Shown in pieces: positions 23,683-37,130 of a DNA stretch of 64,000 nt (positions are counted from its first letter, which is position 1; every line of letters begins with the position of its first letter). This DNA comes from Humulus lupulus. Its lineage: Eukaryota > Streptophyta > Magnoliopsida > Rosales > Cannabaceae. The notes under the pieces were generated by a model, which ran no database searches, was not told the DNA's origin, and was given only the letters and a program-made list of their open reading frames with translations. The stretch is from the NCBI RefSeq assembly GCF_963169125.1, contig NC_084802.1, positions 12,586,896 to 12,650,895 on the forward strand, in the 5' to 3' direction. The position numbers were made by a program, and so were the translations under genes.

Positions 23683-24120
23683 GAGCCAAGGTTAAGGGTT
23701 CCTGTAGACAAGCTGGGCATATACACTCGTTACTAAAGACAAGCTTCACTTAGGGTATGGTAACTATTTATGTGGTTATGTGCTTAACTGCTTAAATAGA
23801 ATGTAAATGCTTTACCTGCATGCCTTATTAGGGAGCATGAGAATCTGTTAGGGCTTAGCCCTTGAATATATAATACAATTATGTGATTACATGCTCAGTG
23901 ATTATTTTAATGTATTATTTGCATGCTGGAGTTGAGAGCATGGTATGAAGGTTGGAAGAGCAAGGGTTAGGAATTGTTGTATGAATGTTGTGGACGTGTT
24001 TTTAGCATAGTAGTGGTTTGTGAATGTAGTGTGGTAAGATTATTCCCGTGAGGAAGGCTTTTGAATATGCTTATCATGTTTAATGGATCGAGTTATTGAC
24101 TACAAATTCAATCAGAGGGT

Positions 24121-25250
24121 ATGTACCCAAGGCAGATAATGAGACCTGATGGTGGTTATGCTGAGGTTGGGGATTACAGCCAGTACCTGAGTTCTTCACC
24201 TGCCCTTCAGAATTTGCAGCAGGTGTTTACAAATATGCAATTAAGATTACAGAGGCAAGAGAAAGAGATTAGGTGTTTAAAACAGCAGCAGGTTCTGTCA
24301 GGAAACACATCTTCCTTTGCTATGCCAGGAGTGGCACCAGTATTGGCTCAACCTAGGGTTGTGAACAGATGGGAGTTTCTATGTGGAAGATTCCAAGAAT
24401 ATTGTCCTCCAGTTTTTCAGGGAGGCCTAGATCCATTCAGAGCTGAGCAATGGATGGGCATGATCAGTTCCATCCTTGACAATATGGGGGTGGTAGGTCA
24501 CGATAAAGTGATCTGTGCTACAAATGTATTGTGGGATGATGCCTGGACGTGGTGGGAAGTAGTATCCCAGACATGAGATACAACTGTGATGAACTGGAAA
24601 GAATTTAGGCAGTTGTTTAATGAAAGATATTATTGTGATGCAGCCAAGATTGCTAAGATGAATGAGTTTCTGAGCCTGGTTCAGGGAAATGCAACAGTAA
24701 CAGAGTATGTTAACAAATTCGATGGGTTAGCCAAGTTTGCTTTTGATATGGTACCCACAGATGTGGCTCAGAAGGAGCGATTTATCCAGGGATTGAATCT
24801 CGGAATAGCTTAGGGTGTTAGAGTCTCCCCAGTGCATGAAATCTCTACCTTTGCTTAGGTGGTAGGGAAGACTCTTGCTGTTGAGAGCACAGGAAATGAG
24901 ATTATGAAGGAGAATGCTGGAGAGCATAGTGCTCAAGTAGTGATACCACCATTTGAGGGGTTAGAAAGGGGCGGAGATCCTAGTGATTAGGAAAGAAGAG
25001 TTATTAATTTATCTAGCACCTCTGGTTTAGGAAAGGAATTCTAAAGTGTTGTGGTATGCCATTGGGGCAAAGAAAGAAAATTGGAAGTTTTACCCAAAAT
25101 GCACTCGGTGCAAGAGGCATCATCTGAAGGAATGTTGAGCGAAGGCATGTTTCTTTTGTAACATGGTTGGGCACCTCATTAAGGATTGCCCAGGATGGAG
25201 GACAAATGAGCAAAAGGGGGCGGACAGCTCGACTCCAGCTTGAGAGTTCG
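24121..25250 (+). pseudogene. Chromovirus gag (element 3), stops in frame
   Basis: ATG at 24121 opens MYPRQIMRPDGGYAEVGDYS with a Gln-rich coiled-coil-like stretch (LQQVFTNMQLRLQRQEKEIR). The gag core follows: CPPVFQGGLDPFRAEQWMG, LWDDAWTWWEVVSQT, a TGA stop at 24574, then MNWKEFRQLFNERYYCDAAK and TEYVNKFDGLAKFAFDMVPT. After another stop at 24811 the zinc knuckle survives in a shifted frame (CFFCNMVGHLIKDC, about 25148-25190). It is a close relative of the gag at 9.9 kb but more decayed. Confidence 0.85.
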
Positions 25251-25555
25251 TTCTGACGCAGTCAGAGTCAGAGATTGAGACTAAGATTGAGGCTAGTTCA
25301 TTAGTAGTGGCAGATCAACTTTTAAATTTTGATTTTTGTATTATGCTGGCTAGTTTTTGGTGCCATGTTGTTCTTTGCTTGTTGCTTCTAGGGAGGCATA
25401 GATTTGTTATGCAAATTACATGGTTATGTTGTAATGGGAATTTGATACTCTACTGGTGATTTTAAGAGATGAGTTAGATTATTGTGGAGAGGGGACTATT
25501 AGTGATTTGATAGGGTCGACCATGACTGACTTTGATATGATTCTAGATATAGATT
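25251..25555 (+). pseudogene. Degraded protease region of element 3
   Basis: Little of the protease is readable; only the end (MTDFDMILDID) fits the linker also seen at 14340-14410 in element 2 (ITDFDVIFEMDRL). The reading breaks at 25555 because of a solo LTR and resumes at 28228 with WLAKYRAIIDC. Confidence 0.65.
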
Positions 25556-28222
25556 TGTAACGCCCTAAACTCCAGGGGTCGTTACGGTGTGCCTTATAAA
25601 CAGTGCTAAACTCGGTAATCGAGTCATTTGGCCAAAATCGTGTAACTAAGTATGATTAGCAGTTTAGGGATTAAAATTTTTGGTTAAGATATAACGTTTC
25701 ATTAGAACGTTTACTATATACATTGGGATCCCAAAAATATAATTTAAAGGTCTATTACAAGAAAATATTTACAACCAGCCGATCTAAGCGGCAAAACAAG
25801 GTTTAATCCTAGTTCATCTTTCAACCCTCGGTCGTGGTGGTCGAGCAGCCGCATATGTACACATCGCCACCTAAGCTCTCCAACTCAAGGATGGTCCAGC
25901 TTTCTTTTGCCTTTGCTTGCACCACATAGCACCCGTGAGCCGAAGCCCAGCAAGAAAACTCAATATGCTCATGAACAGTAATAATAGGTCATCAAATCAT
26001 AAGGCACACGCCTAGCAAATATAGCCCTATTCAAGCAGGCAAATGAGTTCACGTAATGATGAATATACAACATCAACCGATGATCATAATAATCATCCCG
26101 GGCTTTTAGCCCCAAATAGAAGATTGACAGTTGTAATAGTCACTAAGGTGGGTTCCGTTCCCATTAGCCATGTGACGATAAGGTCACTGGAGCTTTGCAG
26201 ATAAGTGATCATTTCACTAGTTTAAACAAGATAGGTGTTTGATGAACTAGTCACCAAGATAACCTACCGCATGACCATAGAGTCACAACCATGGAATTTC
26301 GCTCCCTAGCCATGTGACAAACAGTCACCTAGGCCTTTGGCCATGGCTCTGAGTAACTAGTCCTAGACTAGTCAAGCACTTATAATTTTCATCGACCTTC
26401 GGGTCGGTCCAGCATCAATGCTCCCAGAGTTATTCAACACTAATATCGATTAGATCTAATCTTTTATCGGCTCTGCATTCATGATGCTTATGTCATTTCT
26501 GACTCTCAGGTCAGTAATACGCGACCAATGCCGACCCTGACTAGTCAGTGCCATACACAAGTAAGCAATGCTATCAAACATATATCATATGTCAAATATC
26601 TGAATATAGGGCATTCAACATGCTTACTTAACAATTGCCAGCATAATTAGGATCATGCATAAACACAGAGACTCAAGCTCTGAACAATCTTATACTCAAC
26701 ATTCATAGCATGCCCTAATCACATGTTTCTCATGCAACACATGCATCACATTTAATCACTTGACATGCCTTAACAATAACCATGCATGTCACATTTAAAC
26801 ATCCAACATGCATCAAGAATAACCATGCATGTCATATACATAGGGTGCAGTTTTCTTACCTCTGGTTCGAGTGAGAATTAGAACAAGAACGACCCTTGAG
26901 AACGATCGACATTTTAATCCTTTAGCGGTCACCTAGTCATAACCAAATATAACCCCCATTATTGAAAATAAACAATAATATGATCGTAACCTAAACCCCA
27001 CTCTCGGGACCTCGAAATGTACCCACACAGTGAGTAGATCTCAGGCCTTAAGGATTGAAACCCCGAGCCAAAAACCAATAAAAACACTCAAAACGGGATT
27101 CTTGTGAAATAGGGCAGCGCCCCAGCGCTACCCACTAGCGCCCCAGCGCTCTTCACAAAACCAAAACCGCCCCCAAGCATCCCTGGGTAGCGCTGTAGCG
27201 CCCCCTTGTGGGCGCTGTAGCGCTACCTCCAGCCTGAAGTGCCCCTGAACCTTTCTCCTTCGACTCCTTCATTCCCAACTTGACTCCAATGCTTCCAAAC
27301 ATTAAATTAAGTCCCAAATGAACCCAAAAACCATCCTCATATGTCCTAGGCACCACAACTCCAAGAACCCTAGCCAAAACTCCAATCAATTCCCAACTTT
27401 CCAACTCAAAAACCAGCTGAAACTCAACTAGGAAAATAGAGCAAGAACAAGAGTTTTAATGGCTAAAAAAACTCACCTCAATCTCAACAACACACCCTCT
27501 TCAATGGTAGTGCATAACCCGAGCTTATCACAGCTTGGTTCCTTGGCTTGGTTCCTCAAAAAGAGCTTGAAAACCCAAAGAGAAATGGGGGAGAAATGAC
27601 GATCGGGAGAGAAAGGAAGAGAAATACTCTATTTTCTACAGCTTTCTACAACCTTAAAGGGCTGATATAAATCCTTAAAGGTGAAAAGACCTAAATGCCC
27701 TCATGCCTAAAATAAAACCTTAACAGCCACCAAGGGCAAAATTGTCCTTTCGCACCTATTTCGTTAATCATAATTAACGCCCTCCAATTCCCGCTACTCT
27801 CAATATTCTCAAATACCAATAAATCATATCCCATTACCCTTTAATTTCCAATAATGTTCTAACCATTAAAATCATCCCGAGACTCACCCCGGGCCCCGAA
27901 CATAATCCCGTTATGACCAGACCGAACACTTGCATTTCATGACCGTCTCATGCCGAAAGGCTCGAACAAATCCACATATAATGTGGTACCATTCATAACT
28001 CACCCACATGCACGAAAATACACAATTACGCCCTCAACGGGCCAAATTACCAAAATGCCCTTATAATTAAAAATAAACCTATATGCATGCATTTATCATC
28101 ATATTATAATATAATTCACATAAACATGCATATAATGATTTGATATCGTAATAAATCAACTATGGCCCTCCCGGCCTCCTAATCAAGGTCCGAAACCTTA
28201 TTAGGGATTTTGGGGCATTACA
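25556..28222 (-). repeat. Solo LTR, 2667 bp, TSD AGATT (copy I)
   Basis: TGTAACGCCC to GGGGCATTACA, flanked by AGATT (25551-25555 and 28223-28227). Its removal joins the element 3 protease-RT linker in frame. A cluster of AGCGCTACAGCGC-type palindromes lies at 27115-27230, replacing the GGCCGCGGC block found in copies F and K. Confidence 0.9.
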
Positions 28223-29736
28223 AGATTGGTTAGCCAAGTATAGGGCAATCATAGATTGCAAGGAAAGGATGGTAACTATTGGGTTTGAGGGTGAGAAACC
28301 CTAGTATTTGTTGGCACTTTGCATGGACCTTACATGCTTATGAAATCTGTATTTAGAGATAGAGACCTCTTGCAGGAGGATGCATAGAACTCTTAGCTAG
28401 TGTGGTGAATACCACTTGGGTCATGCCAGTGGGACCGAGACAGACTGAATTAGTCTGTGAGTTACTGGAAGTGTCTCCAGGGGATTTTCCAGGGTTACCT
28501 TTACACAACGAGATAAAAATGGTGATTAGGTTGGTGCCGGGGACAAAATTAGGTCCAGGGCACTGTATTGAACGGTTTCAGCAGAGCTGTAGGAACTAGA
28601 TGTTTAGTTATTGAGTAAGATGATATTCTCCAAGGTGGATCTTTGATCTGGTTATTACCAGCTGAAGATCAGGGAAAAGGATATGCAGAAGACTGCCTTT
28701 TATATCAAATAGGGGCACTAGAAATGCTGAGTTATGTTTTGTAGATTTGACTAATGCTCCAGTTATTTTAATGGATCAGCCGAGCAAAGTATTCAAAGAA
28801 TATTAGAATTAGATTTATGATCATCTTGATCGATGGTATTGTGGTATACTCTCAGTTGGAGATTGGCCAAGGCCAAGGAACGCCTTAGAGGTCAAGAGTT
28901 TCCTTGGACGGGCAGGATATTACATGTGCTTTGTGAAAGAGTTCTGAGTCTTCCTGTAGATCAGAACCAGTTTATAGATTATTATAATATCTCATTAACA
29001 GAAAAGGTGATTGCCCAAGCAACATGTTAGTTGAAGGGTATGACCAAAACTAAAGCAGAGTTACTGGTGGGCTAGTTGGTCAACATTATGTTTGAGTTTA
29101 CTCTTGTAGCGAGGATCAAAGGGAAAATAATTAAGTGAACCACAGATGGGAAAATTGAGGGAATGTCTTACTTGGATTAGCTAAGGACTATGCATTGTCA
29201 GGTATGAGTGTATTGAGGTATAGGGATCGGACTTGGAATTCAATGGACACTGGAATTAAACGGGAGATTCTGGATGAATCTCATACTACCCCTTATTCTT
29301 TTCATCCAGGCACCATGAAGATGTATCAGGATCTAAAGCTTTATATTGGTGGCTTAGGATGGAGAGGGACGTAATTGAATACGTGGCAAAGTTCCTGGTA
29401 TCAGGTCAAGACAGAGTATTATAAACCAGTAGGGCCAGTACAATCTTTGTGTATTCCATTGTGGAAGGACATCGCGGTGGGGCTACCCAGGGTAGTGGGT
29501 CAGCTTGATTTGGTTCGAGTCATTATGGACCAGTATACAAAGTCAGCTCTCTTCTATCAGTAGTAAGGATGAGTAATACAGTTGATCAGTATACAGACCT
29601 CTATGTGAGAGAGGCAGTACGCCTTCATGGAATTCGAGGTCTATCTTATTAGATGAGGACCTTGTTATTACTTCCAAGTCTTGGGGAAGATTACAGAAGG
29701 CAATGAGTATATAGTTGGAGTTTAGTACAGTTTATT
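28223..29736 (+). pseudogene. Shattered RT, RNase H and integrase of element 3
   Basis: Readable scraps in order: the RT linker (WLAKYRAIIDCKERMVTIGF), RT (KMIFSKVDL, YYQLKIREKDMQKTAFYIK), a thumb/connection scrap (VKSFLGRAGYYMCFVKEF), and integrase around 29290-29640 (HHEDVSG, IEYVAKFLVSGQDR, VDQYTDLYVREAVRLHGIRG). Stops and frame changes occur every 50-150 bases. The order is that of a Tekay/Del-type chromovirus. The reading is cut at 29736 by a solo LTR and resumes at 31585. Confidence 0.75.
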
Positions 29737-31584
29737 TGTTGGGATTTTATGCCCTAATTAAAACTCAATTTCTTTGTAATCTCATTTATTATCAATAAAA
29801 GAATAGATATCATTTTTTTTTTACTTGGTCAGTCACTTTGCTCACATGTTTTATTTTCATGATTATTTGTTTAATATAAACTTTTATTAAATCCCGAGCA
29901 TATAGCTAATCGTATTTATAGTGATGTAATCACAGTGGAATATAAATATGATTATATGTTCAAAATAAGTTAGTCCTAAGATTAGTCAGTGCACAGGATT
30001 TACACTAACTTGTTAATCTATGATATGATCTACTTACACATTGTGGTGTTATGTTCTTTCCAGAACATTAGCAAAGTAGATAAGAACGAATGTATTTGTT
30101 ACATTGGATTGGACTGATATTGACAGTTGATAGGATAAGTAAACATACTGTTATTGTCTATTCTAGTCATATCATATAGTTGACCATAGGTCAATTCAAT
30201 CTCAATTCTGAATGGTTAGTATTCTAACTAATTGTATTATTTGAGTTCTTTGACTTGTTTGTTACCAGCTTACCTTACGGACTAGCCCATACTTACATCT
30301 TGGGAACTCGGTAGTATAATTGAGTGGGAGTGTTAATCATAGATATGAACATCTATAGCTTCTGATGAAGAAGTGAAACGATGGTTTCCTTTTAGTTTGG
30401 TTCAAGGTGTTAAATGATAGAGATATCATTTAAGTAATTAAATTGGTTTACTGAAATACCATTTATAAGTACTAAGTGTTTTAAGGATAAAATACAATGA
30501 GGGGTAAAACGGTATTTTAGTCCCATCTCATTGTAGACCGTCTATAGAGGATTGAGTGACAGTTATGGTTTTAAAAATGGATAATTAATAGCGTATCTAT
30601 ATTTGTTATAGAGCGTTCTATGAATTCAATAGTGCAATTCCGAGTCTTTAGTGGTGTTACGAGGAATTAATAAGTTAGTAAATTTATTTGTTAGATTTAT
30701 GATAACTTATTGGAGCTTGATTTCATAGGCCCATGGTCCCCATTGTACTTGGGATAAAATCATCTAGATAGTCTCAATTAATTGATTTAATTATCAATTA
30801 TAATTATCAAAGTTGACTAGGTCAATTTTGAATAGTTTCACAGAGTTATGTAATTTTGAGAAGAAAAGAGAAATTATGGCAGATTTATTAATTAAGATAA
30901 ATTGGTATCTAAATTAATAAATAAATTTAAATCAAGGTTCAAATTGTAAAGAATTAATTTGGTAAAGGATTTAAATAATTATTTAATCAATTAAATCAAT
31001 AGAAAATAATATAGGCCTTGATTTTAATTCTAATGGACTTATAATCAAATGGAAAATTTTACGGGCCTAAAGCCCATGATAATTTCGACCTAGGGCTGAT
31101 TATTTTATTGATTTTTTAATTAAATTAAATGGCCTAATTGAGTCTATAAAAGGAGTCCTAAGTGAGAGATGACAGATAAGTTCATATGTCACAAGTCATA
31201 TTTTCTGATAGTTTTTAGATTATCTTTAAGCACAAGTCCTTTTCTAAACCTCTTTGTTATTTTCTCTTTTTCTCTCTGTATCTATCTCATGTGTTGAGAA
31301 TTGCCCACTCTAGTATAAGTGATTCTAAGGATACTTTGGAAGACTGTGAAGATAATAGAAGATCGGTTTAGTTTCTTGATAATACTCTACGACATAAAGG
31401 ATACAAGGGTTAGAGAAACTGAAGGAATGACTCATTCATTCCGCTGCGTATATTGTAAGTATTCTTATCATTGTTTCTCTTTGAATTCAATTTCAAAAAC
31501 ATGTTCTAGGTTATCTCATATTAATTTGTTTAATATTAGATCTACATGAAAATAAATAAAGATCCTGTATAAGTTTTCCCAACA
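29737..31584 (+). repeat. Solo LTR, 1848 bp, TSD TTATT (family B)
   Basis: Starts TGTTGGGATTTTATGCCC, ends GTTTTCCCAACA, flanked by TTATT (29732-29736 and 31585-31589). Excision restores the integrase reading STVYYPQTD of element 3. A TATA box (TATAAAAG) lies at 31145-31152. The family is different from the chromovirus LTRs; I cannot place it in Copia or Gypsy without its internal region. A reversed copy spans 33505-44877. Confidence 0.88.
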
Positions 31585-32240
31585 TTATTATCCTCAGACT
31601 GATGATAAATCAGAAGAAGTTATTTGGTTATTGGAGGGGCACCTTATAAGATGTTGTATGGTAGGGAATGTATATCGCCCATTCACTAGGATGAGATGTT
31701 ATAGTTGGATCCTGAGATAGTTTAGGGGATCATTGAGGTTATTGAAAAGATTGGAGCTCGAATGTTTGCTTCTCAGAGTAAATAGGAATGTTATGTTAAT
31801 TTTAAAGTGAAGGAATGTGGAGTCCCAAGTGGAAGACTGTATCTTCCTTATAGTATCACCATGGAAATAGGTGAGGAGATAAGGGCAAGTTAATCCCTAG
31901 ATTAGGATCGTTGGAAATCATGGATAATATCGATCAAGTTGACTATGGGTTGGCCTTAGTTTTGGCATTGTCGCCCGTATACAATATATTCAATATTTCC
32001 ATGTTGAGGAAACATGTATTAGATGAGACTCGTGTGTTGAGTTATGAGGATCTGGAACGGGAGGTAGAGTATTCTATGAGGAATAGCCAGTTCATATTTT
32101 AACAGAAAGAACAAAGTTCTGAGGAACAAAGTTGTACCTTGAGTTAAGGTATTATACAAAAATAGCAAGGTCCAGGAAGCGACCTAGGAGCTGGAGTTAG
32201 ATATGTAGAGTCAGTATCCCGATATGTTCAGGTAAATTTC
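31585..32240 (+). pseudogene. Integrase C-terminus and chromodomain-like tail of element 3
   Basis: Continues the integrase (YPQTD, then APYKMLYGREC) and, after several frame changes, reads FNISMLRKHVLDETRVLSYE followed by a tail resembling the chromodomain of Tekay/Del elements (RKRPRSW, then SQYPDMF). Chromodomains steer integration to heterochromatin. The tail breaks off at GGTAAATTTCGAG (32229-32241), where the family normally runs on to the 3' LTR; the 3' LTR is missing. Confidence 0.7.
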
Positions 32241-32934
32241 GAGCAATGAAAAGTTTATGATTTCTCTTCTTTTAAATATTTCTTTCATCTATAATATCAT
32301 GTATTTTAGATTGTTAAAACATATTTTACTTGGTTCTTAATTGTGCAAAAACATAGTTTTATTTGATTAAGATGTGTCATTAAATTGTTCACATCTCATG
32401 CTTAGACCAAAAATACTATGTTTTGCTTTAGAAATAACATTATTTAATTTTTTGTAGTTTCATTAAATTGATTCACAACTTATGTTTTAAAGTTATACTA
32501 TTGAAGTGAAGGAAAATCTATATTTTTTAATTAAAGAGAGAATAAAGGAAGCTTTTTTTTAGAAAAGATAATTAGATTGATTTCAATTATCATTAAAAAT
32601 TGGGAATTCAACATATTAATAAATATTATTATTTATATTTTGTGGATTCCAAAATCTTAATAATTTTATAAATAACTATTAAAAACAATTAATTTTAGTT
32701 TAGACTACCTTTTTAGTATTTAATTTATTTACTTTTAAAACAAAAATCCTATCAATTATTTGGAACTAGGTTAGGTTATAATTTTATTAACTTTGGTAAA
32801 AATAATTTTCTATTGAATTACACACAACTTCTTTGGGTTCGACATCCTTGCTTACACGATCACTATTCTATGTACATGACTCGTGTGCTTGCGATTTACA
32901 TTTTAAAACATACCGTTTTTGGTCCATCAGAGAG
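32241..32934 (+). repeat. Fragment resembling the end of another gypsy LTR
   Basis: AT-rich sequence with no coding frame. Its right end (GGGTTCGACATCCTTGCTTA, then CGTGTGCTTGCGATTTACA, then a T-rich TTTTTGG motif) resembles the LTR end and primer-site region of Athila/Tat-type elements. No left boundary is clear; it abuts the broken end of element 3 and the broken start of the next LTR. Confidence 0.4.
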
Positions 32935-33915
32935 GAAGTCTCAAACGTGGGTAATGAGTTGCCGTCCAATACTTAGCTAAAAGTAACTATCAAATGGGTC
33001 AAATGACCACTCTGCCCATAGCTCAAATAGTCCTCCAATTAAACCCCAAGGACATTTTGGTCATTTAGCCTAATTTCCCACTAAACCTCAAATTATACCC
33101 CTAATCACTAAATTAACCAACCAATCTTCAAATACAATTTATTTCCCATCAAACACTCTCATTTGTCCATAAATCTCGAAATGTGTAAAATTACCAAAAT
33201 ACCCCTGGGCTCTCCCCGAGCCAGGTATTGATACTCATTGTGAATTTCCACTAAAATCGCTCAAAAGGATCCACTATTGCTGAACATCACAAATATATCC
33301 ACATAACCATGTGGTCACAAGCATATAACACATAAAATACAAATATACTCTCAATTGGTCAAAATTATGAAAATGCATTTTTTAACAAAAATGACACTTT
33401 AAACACATTTAATACACATAAGCATGCATACTTGATTATATACTAATATAATCCTCATATTTATCCCACATGCCCTCCTAGCATGCTAAACCAAGCCTTT
33501 AATCTGTAGGATCTTGGAATTTAAATCTAGATGCTTGCTTCCAATTATTTTTCCAAACACATAATAAAAACATAGAATAACATGACATATATATGAACAT
33601 TAGATTCGTAAATTAACGTAAACATAAAGATGTAGAAACTTACGAATACACGGTGGAACTGAAACAACTTCTTCCTTCAATCTTTCTAACCTTTGATTCT
33701 TTTTTGTAGCAAAGTATTATCAAGAGATTGAACTATATCAGCAACACAGCTTCCTCACCAAGTCTTTGATCAACCTAGAATTAGTGTGGGCTGGTTCTCA
33801 ACACATGAGATAGATATCTAGAAGAGAAGAAGAGATAGTGACTAAGAAAGGATTAGAGTGTCTAGGTTTTCACTTACCAAATGAATCAACTGAGACTGAC
33901 TTCTGAAAATCCTAG

Positions 33916-35224
33916 TGTTGACTGCGTTTTTAGCCAACGACGTGAGAACGTCAATAACGACAAGCCTTCAAGAGAATGTAAATGACAACAGACAGTTTTA
34001 ATAAACAAAATAAAGAACACACAAGATTTTTATAGTGGTTCAGCCCCGATTTTCGGTAATAGCCTAATCCACTTAGAGTTGTGATTTATAGATCCGTACT
34101 CAAGATCATATGGACTGAGCCAACTGAGTTTCTTCAGTACAGATTGCAAAAATACAAGAATTCTCTCAAATGCCAGCACTTTCTCTCTCTAGAATACTCA
34201 GACCCAAATTTTCTCTCTCTAAAAAGAAGAAGCAGAAGAAGCCCCTCTCTCATCCCATAAGCCCTCTATTTATAGGCTTAGGGTCATACATACGGTATCC
34301 CCTAAAACCGGGATATTTTATTATATTTATTACATTTAAATTACAAAGAAACATTCAAAATTCAAAATGTAACAAACCCCCCATTTGTGGGAAGAATGAG
34401 AGATTCCCGCGTATCTTGTTGAAGTTGTTTCTGGGAATCTTGACTTAGTCTCCTCTAGCTAGTTGATCCACCTCCTACTGACCACCCATGCAAGTGCTGG
34501 TCGAACATGTGCATGGTGGTAGGACAAACATTTGTTGGTCGGACGTGCATGGTGGTAGGACATGCATTTCTCTCCTCTAACATGGCACTCTCCTCTAGCA
34601 TGCCATGTTTCTCCTCGGACCAAATCCTTGGGGTCTCCTAGGACCACCCTCTTGGGGTCTCCTAGGACCACTCTCTTGAGTTCTCCTCGGATGCACTCTC
34701 CTTAGCTCTCCTAGGATGCATTCTCCTTAGCCTCCTAGGATGCACTCTCCTTAGCCTCCTAGGATGCATTCTCCTTAGCCTCCTAGGATGCACTCTCTTT
34801 AGCTCTCCTAGGATGCATTCTCCTTAGCCTCCTAGGATGCACTCTCCTTAGCTCTCCTAGGATGCACTCTCCTTAGCTCTCCTAGGATGCATTTTCCTTA
34901 GCCTCCTAGGATGCACTCTCCTTAGCCTCCTAGGATGCACTCTCCTTAGCTCTCCTATGATGCATTCTCCTTAGCCTCCTAGGATGCATTCTCTTAGCCT
35001 CCTAGGATGCACTCTCCTTAGCTCTCCTCGGACCAAGGTGCACTTGGCTTGGTTATGACATCTTTCAAGCAGTCTAAATTCTTCGTCAGTCTACCGGGTC
35101 ACTCTATCACAACTCTGAGGAGTCAATGTATTTATTGACTATTTAATGTGTCTTTTACGGACCATGTACTGCCATTTGTCACATCTATTGCCACGTCATT
35201 GATCTCCAATTTTTGGGTATAACA
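33916..35224 (-). repeat. Solo LTR of Tat type, 1309 bp, TSD CCTAG (copy J)
   Basis: Starts TGTTGACTGCG, ends GGGTATAACA, flanked by CCTAG (33911-33915 and 35225-35229). It shares TTTATAGTGGTTCAGCCCC with the LTR at 4739-5348. A minus-strand TATA box (TATAAATA) is at 34267-34274. A large minisatellite occupies 34640-35035. It is inserted in the family B LTR. Confidence 0.88.
34640..35035 (-). repeat. Minisatellite, 20-24 bp unit, about 16 copies
   Basis: The unit alternates CTCCTAGGATGCACTCTCCT-TAGC and a shorter form lacking CTCT. The left copies vary most (GGGGTCTCCTAGGACCACTC), the central ones are almost identical, as expected from recent unequal exchange. The unit contains the palindrome TCCTAGGA. 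Confined to the solo LTR. Confidence 0.88.
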
Positions 35225-36879
35225 CCTAGATATTATATTTCTTATATAGGCAACTTAATGGCCTTTATTTAAAATTAAATTTAAATTTAAATCAATTACA
35301 AATAATAAACAAAAATAAAAGGCTTGAGCTGCCATAAATGGACTTGGGTTCAATCTCTTTGTTTTGAATTCAAATCCCGATTGTGCCTAAAATCAAAACA
35401 TTTTTTTATTTATTTATCTTTTAATTAATTAATTAAATCCTTATTCAAATTAAATAATTATAATTTGAAACATAATTTAATATTATTTATTTATATTGAT
35501 ACCAATTTATCAATATTAATAAATTTGCCCAAAAATTCTTTTTTATTCTCTAAATCTTATATCTATGTAAGATTTTCTAAATTGACCCAGTCAACTTTAA
35601 AAATCCTAATTGATAATTAAATCAATTAATTGAGACATTCTAGATGATTTACTCAAAGGTGATGCGGGGACCATGGATCCATGAATACAAGCTACAATTT
35701 GTGAGTTTATTTATTAAATAAATTATTGTGATTTATTAAATAAATTATCTCACAATTTATTAATTCCTCATGACTCCACTATATATTCGGAATTGAACTC
35801 TTGAATTCATAGAACGTATTGTCCAAACCACAAATACGTTATCCACTATTATAACCATTACATTCAGTCAATCCTCTATCGATAACTTACTAATGAGTCG
35901 GGTGCAAATTACTGTTTTACCCCTCATTTGTATTTTAACATTAACTCTCACTAAGTCTCTTGTAAATGATAAATATGTGAACTTAATCACAAATATGAGC
36001 GCTCAGTCATTTACCCTTTTAGACTAAGATATTAAGGAAGTCATCTTTTCACCTCTTATACAGAAGCTAAAGATTTCATATCTATGATTAATACTCTCAC
36101 TAAATTACACTACTAAATCTCCAAGATGTAAGCATGGGCTAGACCGTAGGGTAAGTTGGCAACGAACAAGTCAAAATGTTTAAATAATATAATTAGCATA
36201 ATATTATCACTCAGAATTAAGATCAACTTGACCTATGGTCAATGTTGTGACATTGACTAGATTCGATAACAACGATACTTATTTATCATTCAATATCGAT
36301 CCTTGTCCGACGTAACCAAATACATCTGATCTTATCTGTAACGCCCTAAACTCCAGGGACCGTTACAGTGTGCATTTTGAACAGTGCTAAACTCGCTAAT
36401 CGAGTCATTTGGCCATAATCATGTAACTAAGTATGATTAGCGATTTAGGGTTAAATTTTTTGGTTAAGATACAACGTTTCACTATAACGTTTACTGTATA
36501 CATTGGGATCCCAAAAATATAATTTAAAAGTTAATTACGACAAAATATTTACAACCAGCCGACCTAAGCGGAAAAATAGGGTTTAACCCTAGTTCCTCTT
36601 TCAACCCTCGGCCGTGGCGGTCGAGCAGTTGCATATGTACACATCATCACCTAAGCTCTCCAACTCAAGGATGGTCCAACTTTCTTTTGCCTTTACCTGC
36701 ACCACATAGCACCCGTGAGCCGAAGCTCAACAAGAAAACTCAATATGCTCATGAACAGTAATAACATATTACAAAATCATATCAGACATGCCTAGCAATG
36801 ATAGCTCTATTCACGCATGCAAATAAGTTCAGATAATGATGGTTGTGGATCCTATCCTCCTGGATGGATGACTATCAAG

Positions 36880-37130
36880 TCAATCCTAATAAGATGAGTG
36901 ATCTAACACTTTGAGGTTCTGTTAACCATAATGGGGCGTATAACCCTAATCAGATGAGTGATTTAACACTTGAGGTTCTGATAACCATGATGGGGAGTGT
37001 AGCCCTAATCAGATGAGTGATTTAACACTTGAGGTTCTGTTAACCACAATGGAGTGTATAGCTCTAATAAGATGAGTGATTTAACACTTGAGGTTCTATT
37101 AACCATAATGGAGTGTATAGCTCTAATCAA
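36880..37130. repeat. Tandem repeat, about 60-bp unit, 4-5 copies
   Basis: Unit anchored by CTAATCAGATGAGTGATTTA, then ACACTTGAGGTTCTGTTAAC and CATAATGG; copies start near 36883, 36942, 37003, 37062 and 37123. It lies in copy C at the position where copies D and element 3 have different tandem repeats. Confidence 0.82.

Noticed and set aside
34640..35035. CRISPR-like array
   Set aside because: Units are contiguous and near-identical with no unique spacers, in a plant LTR; it is a minisatellite.
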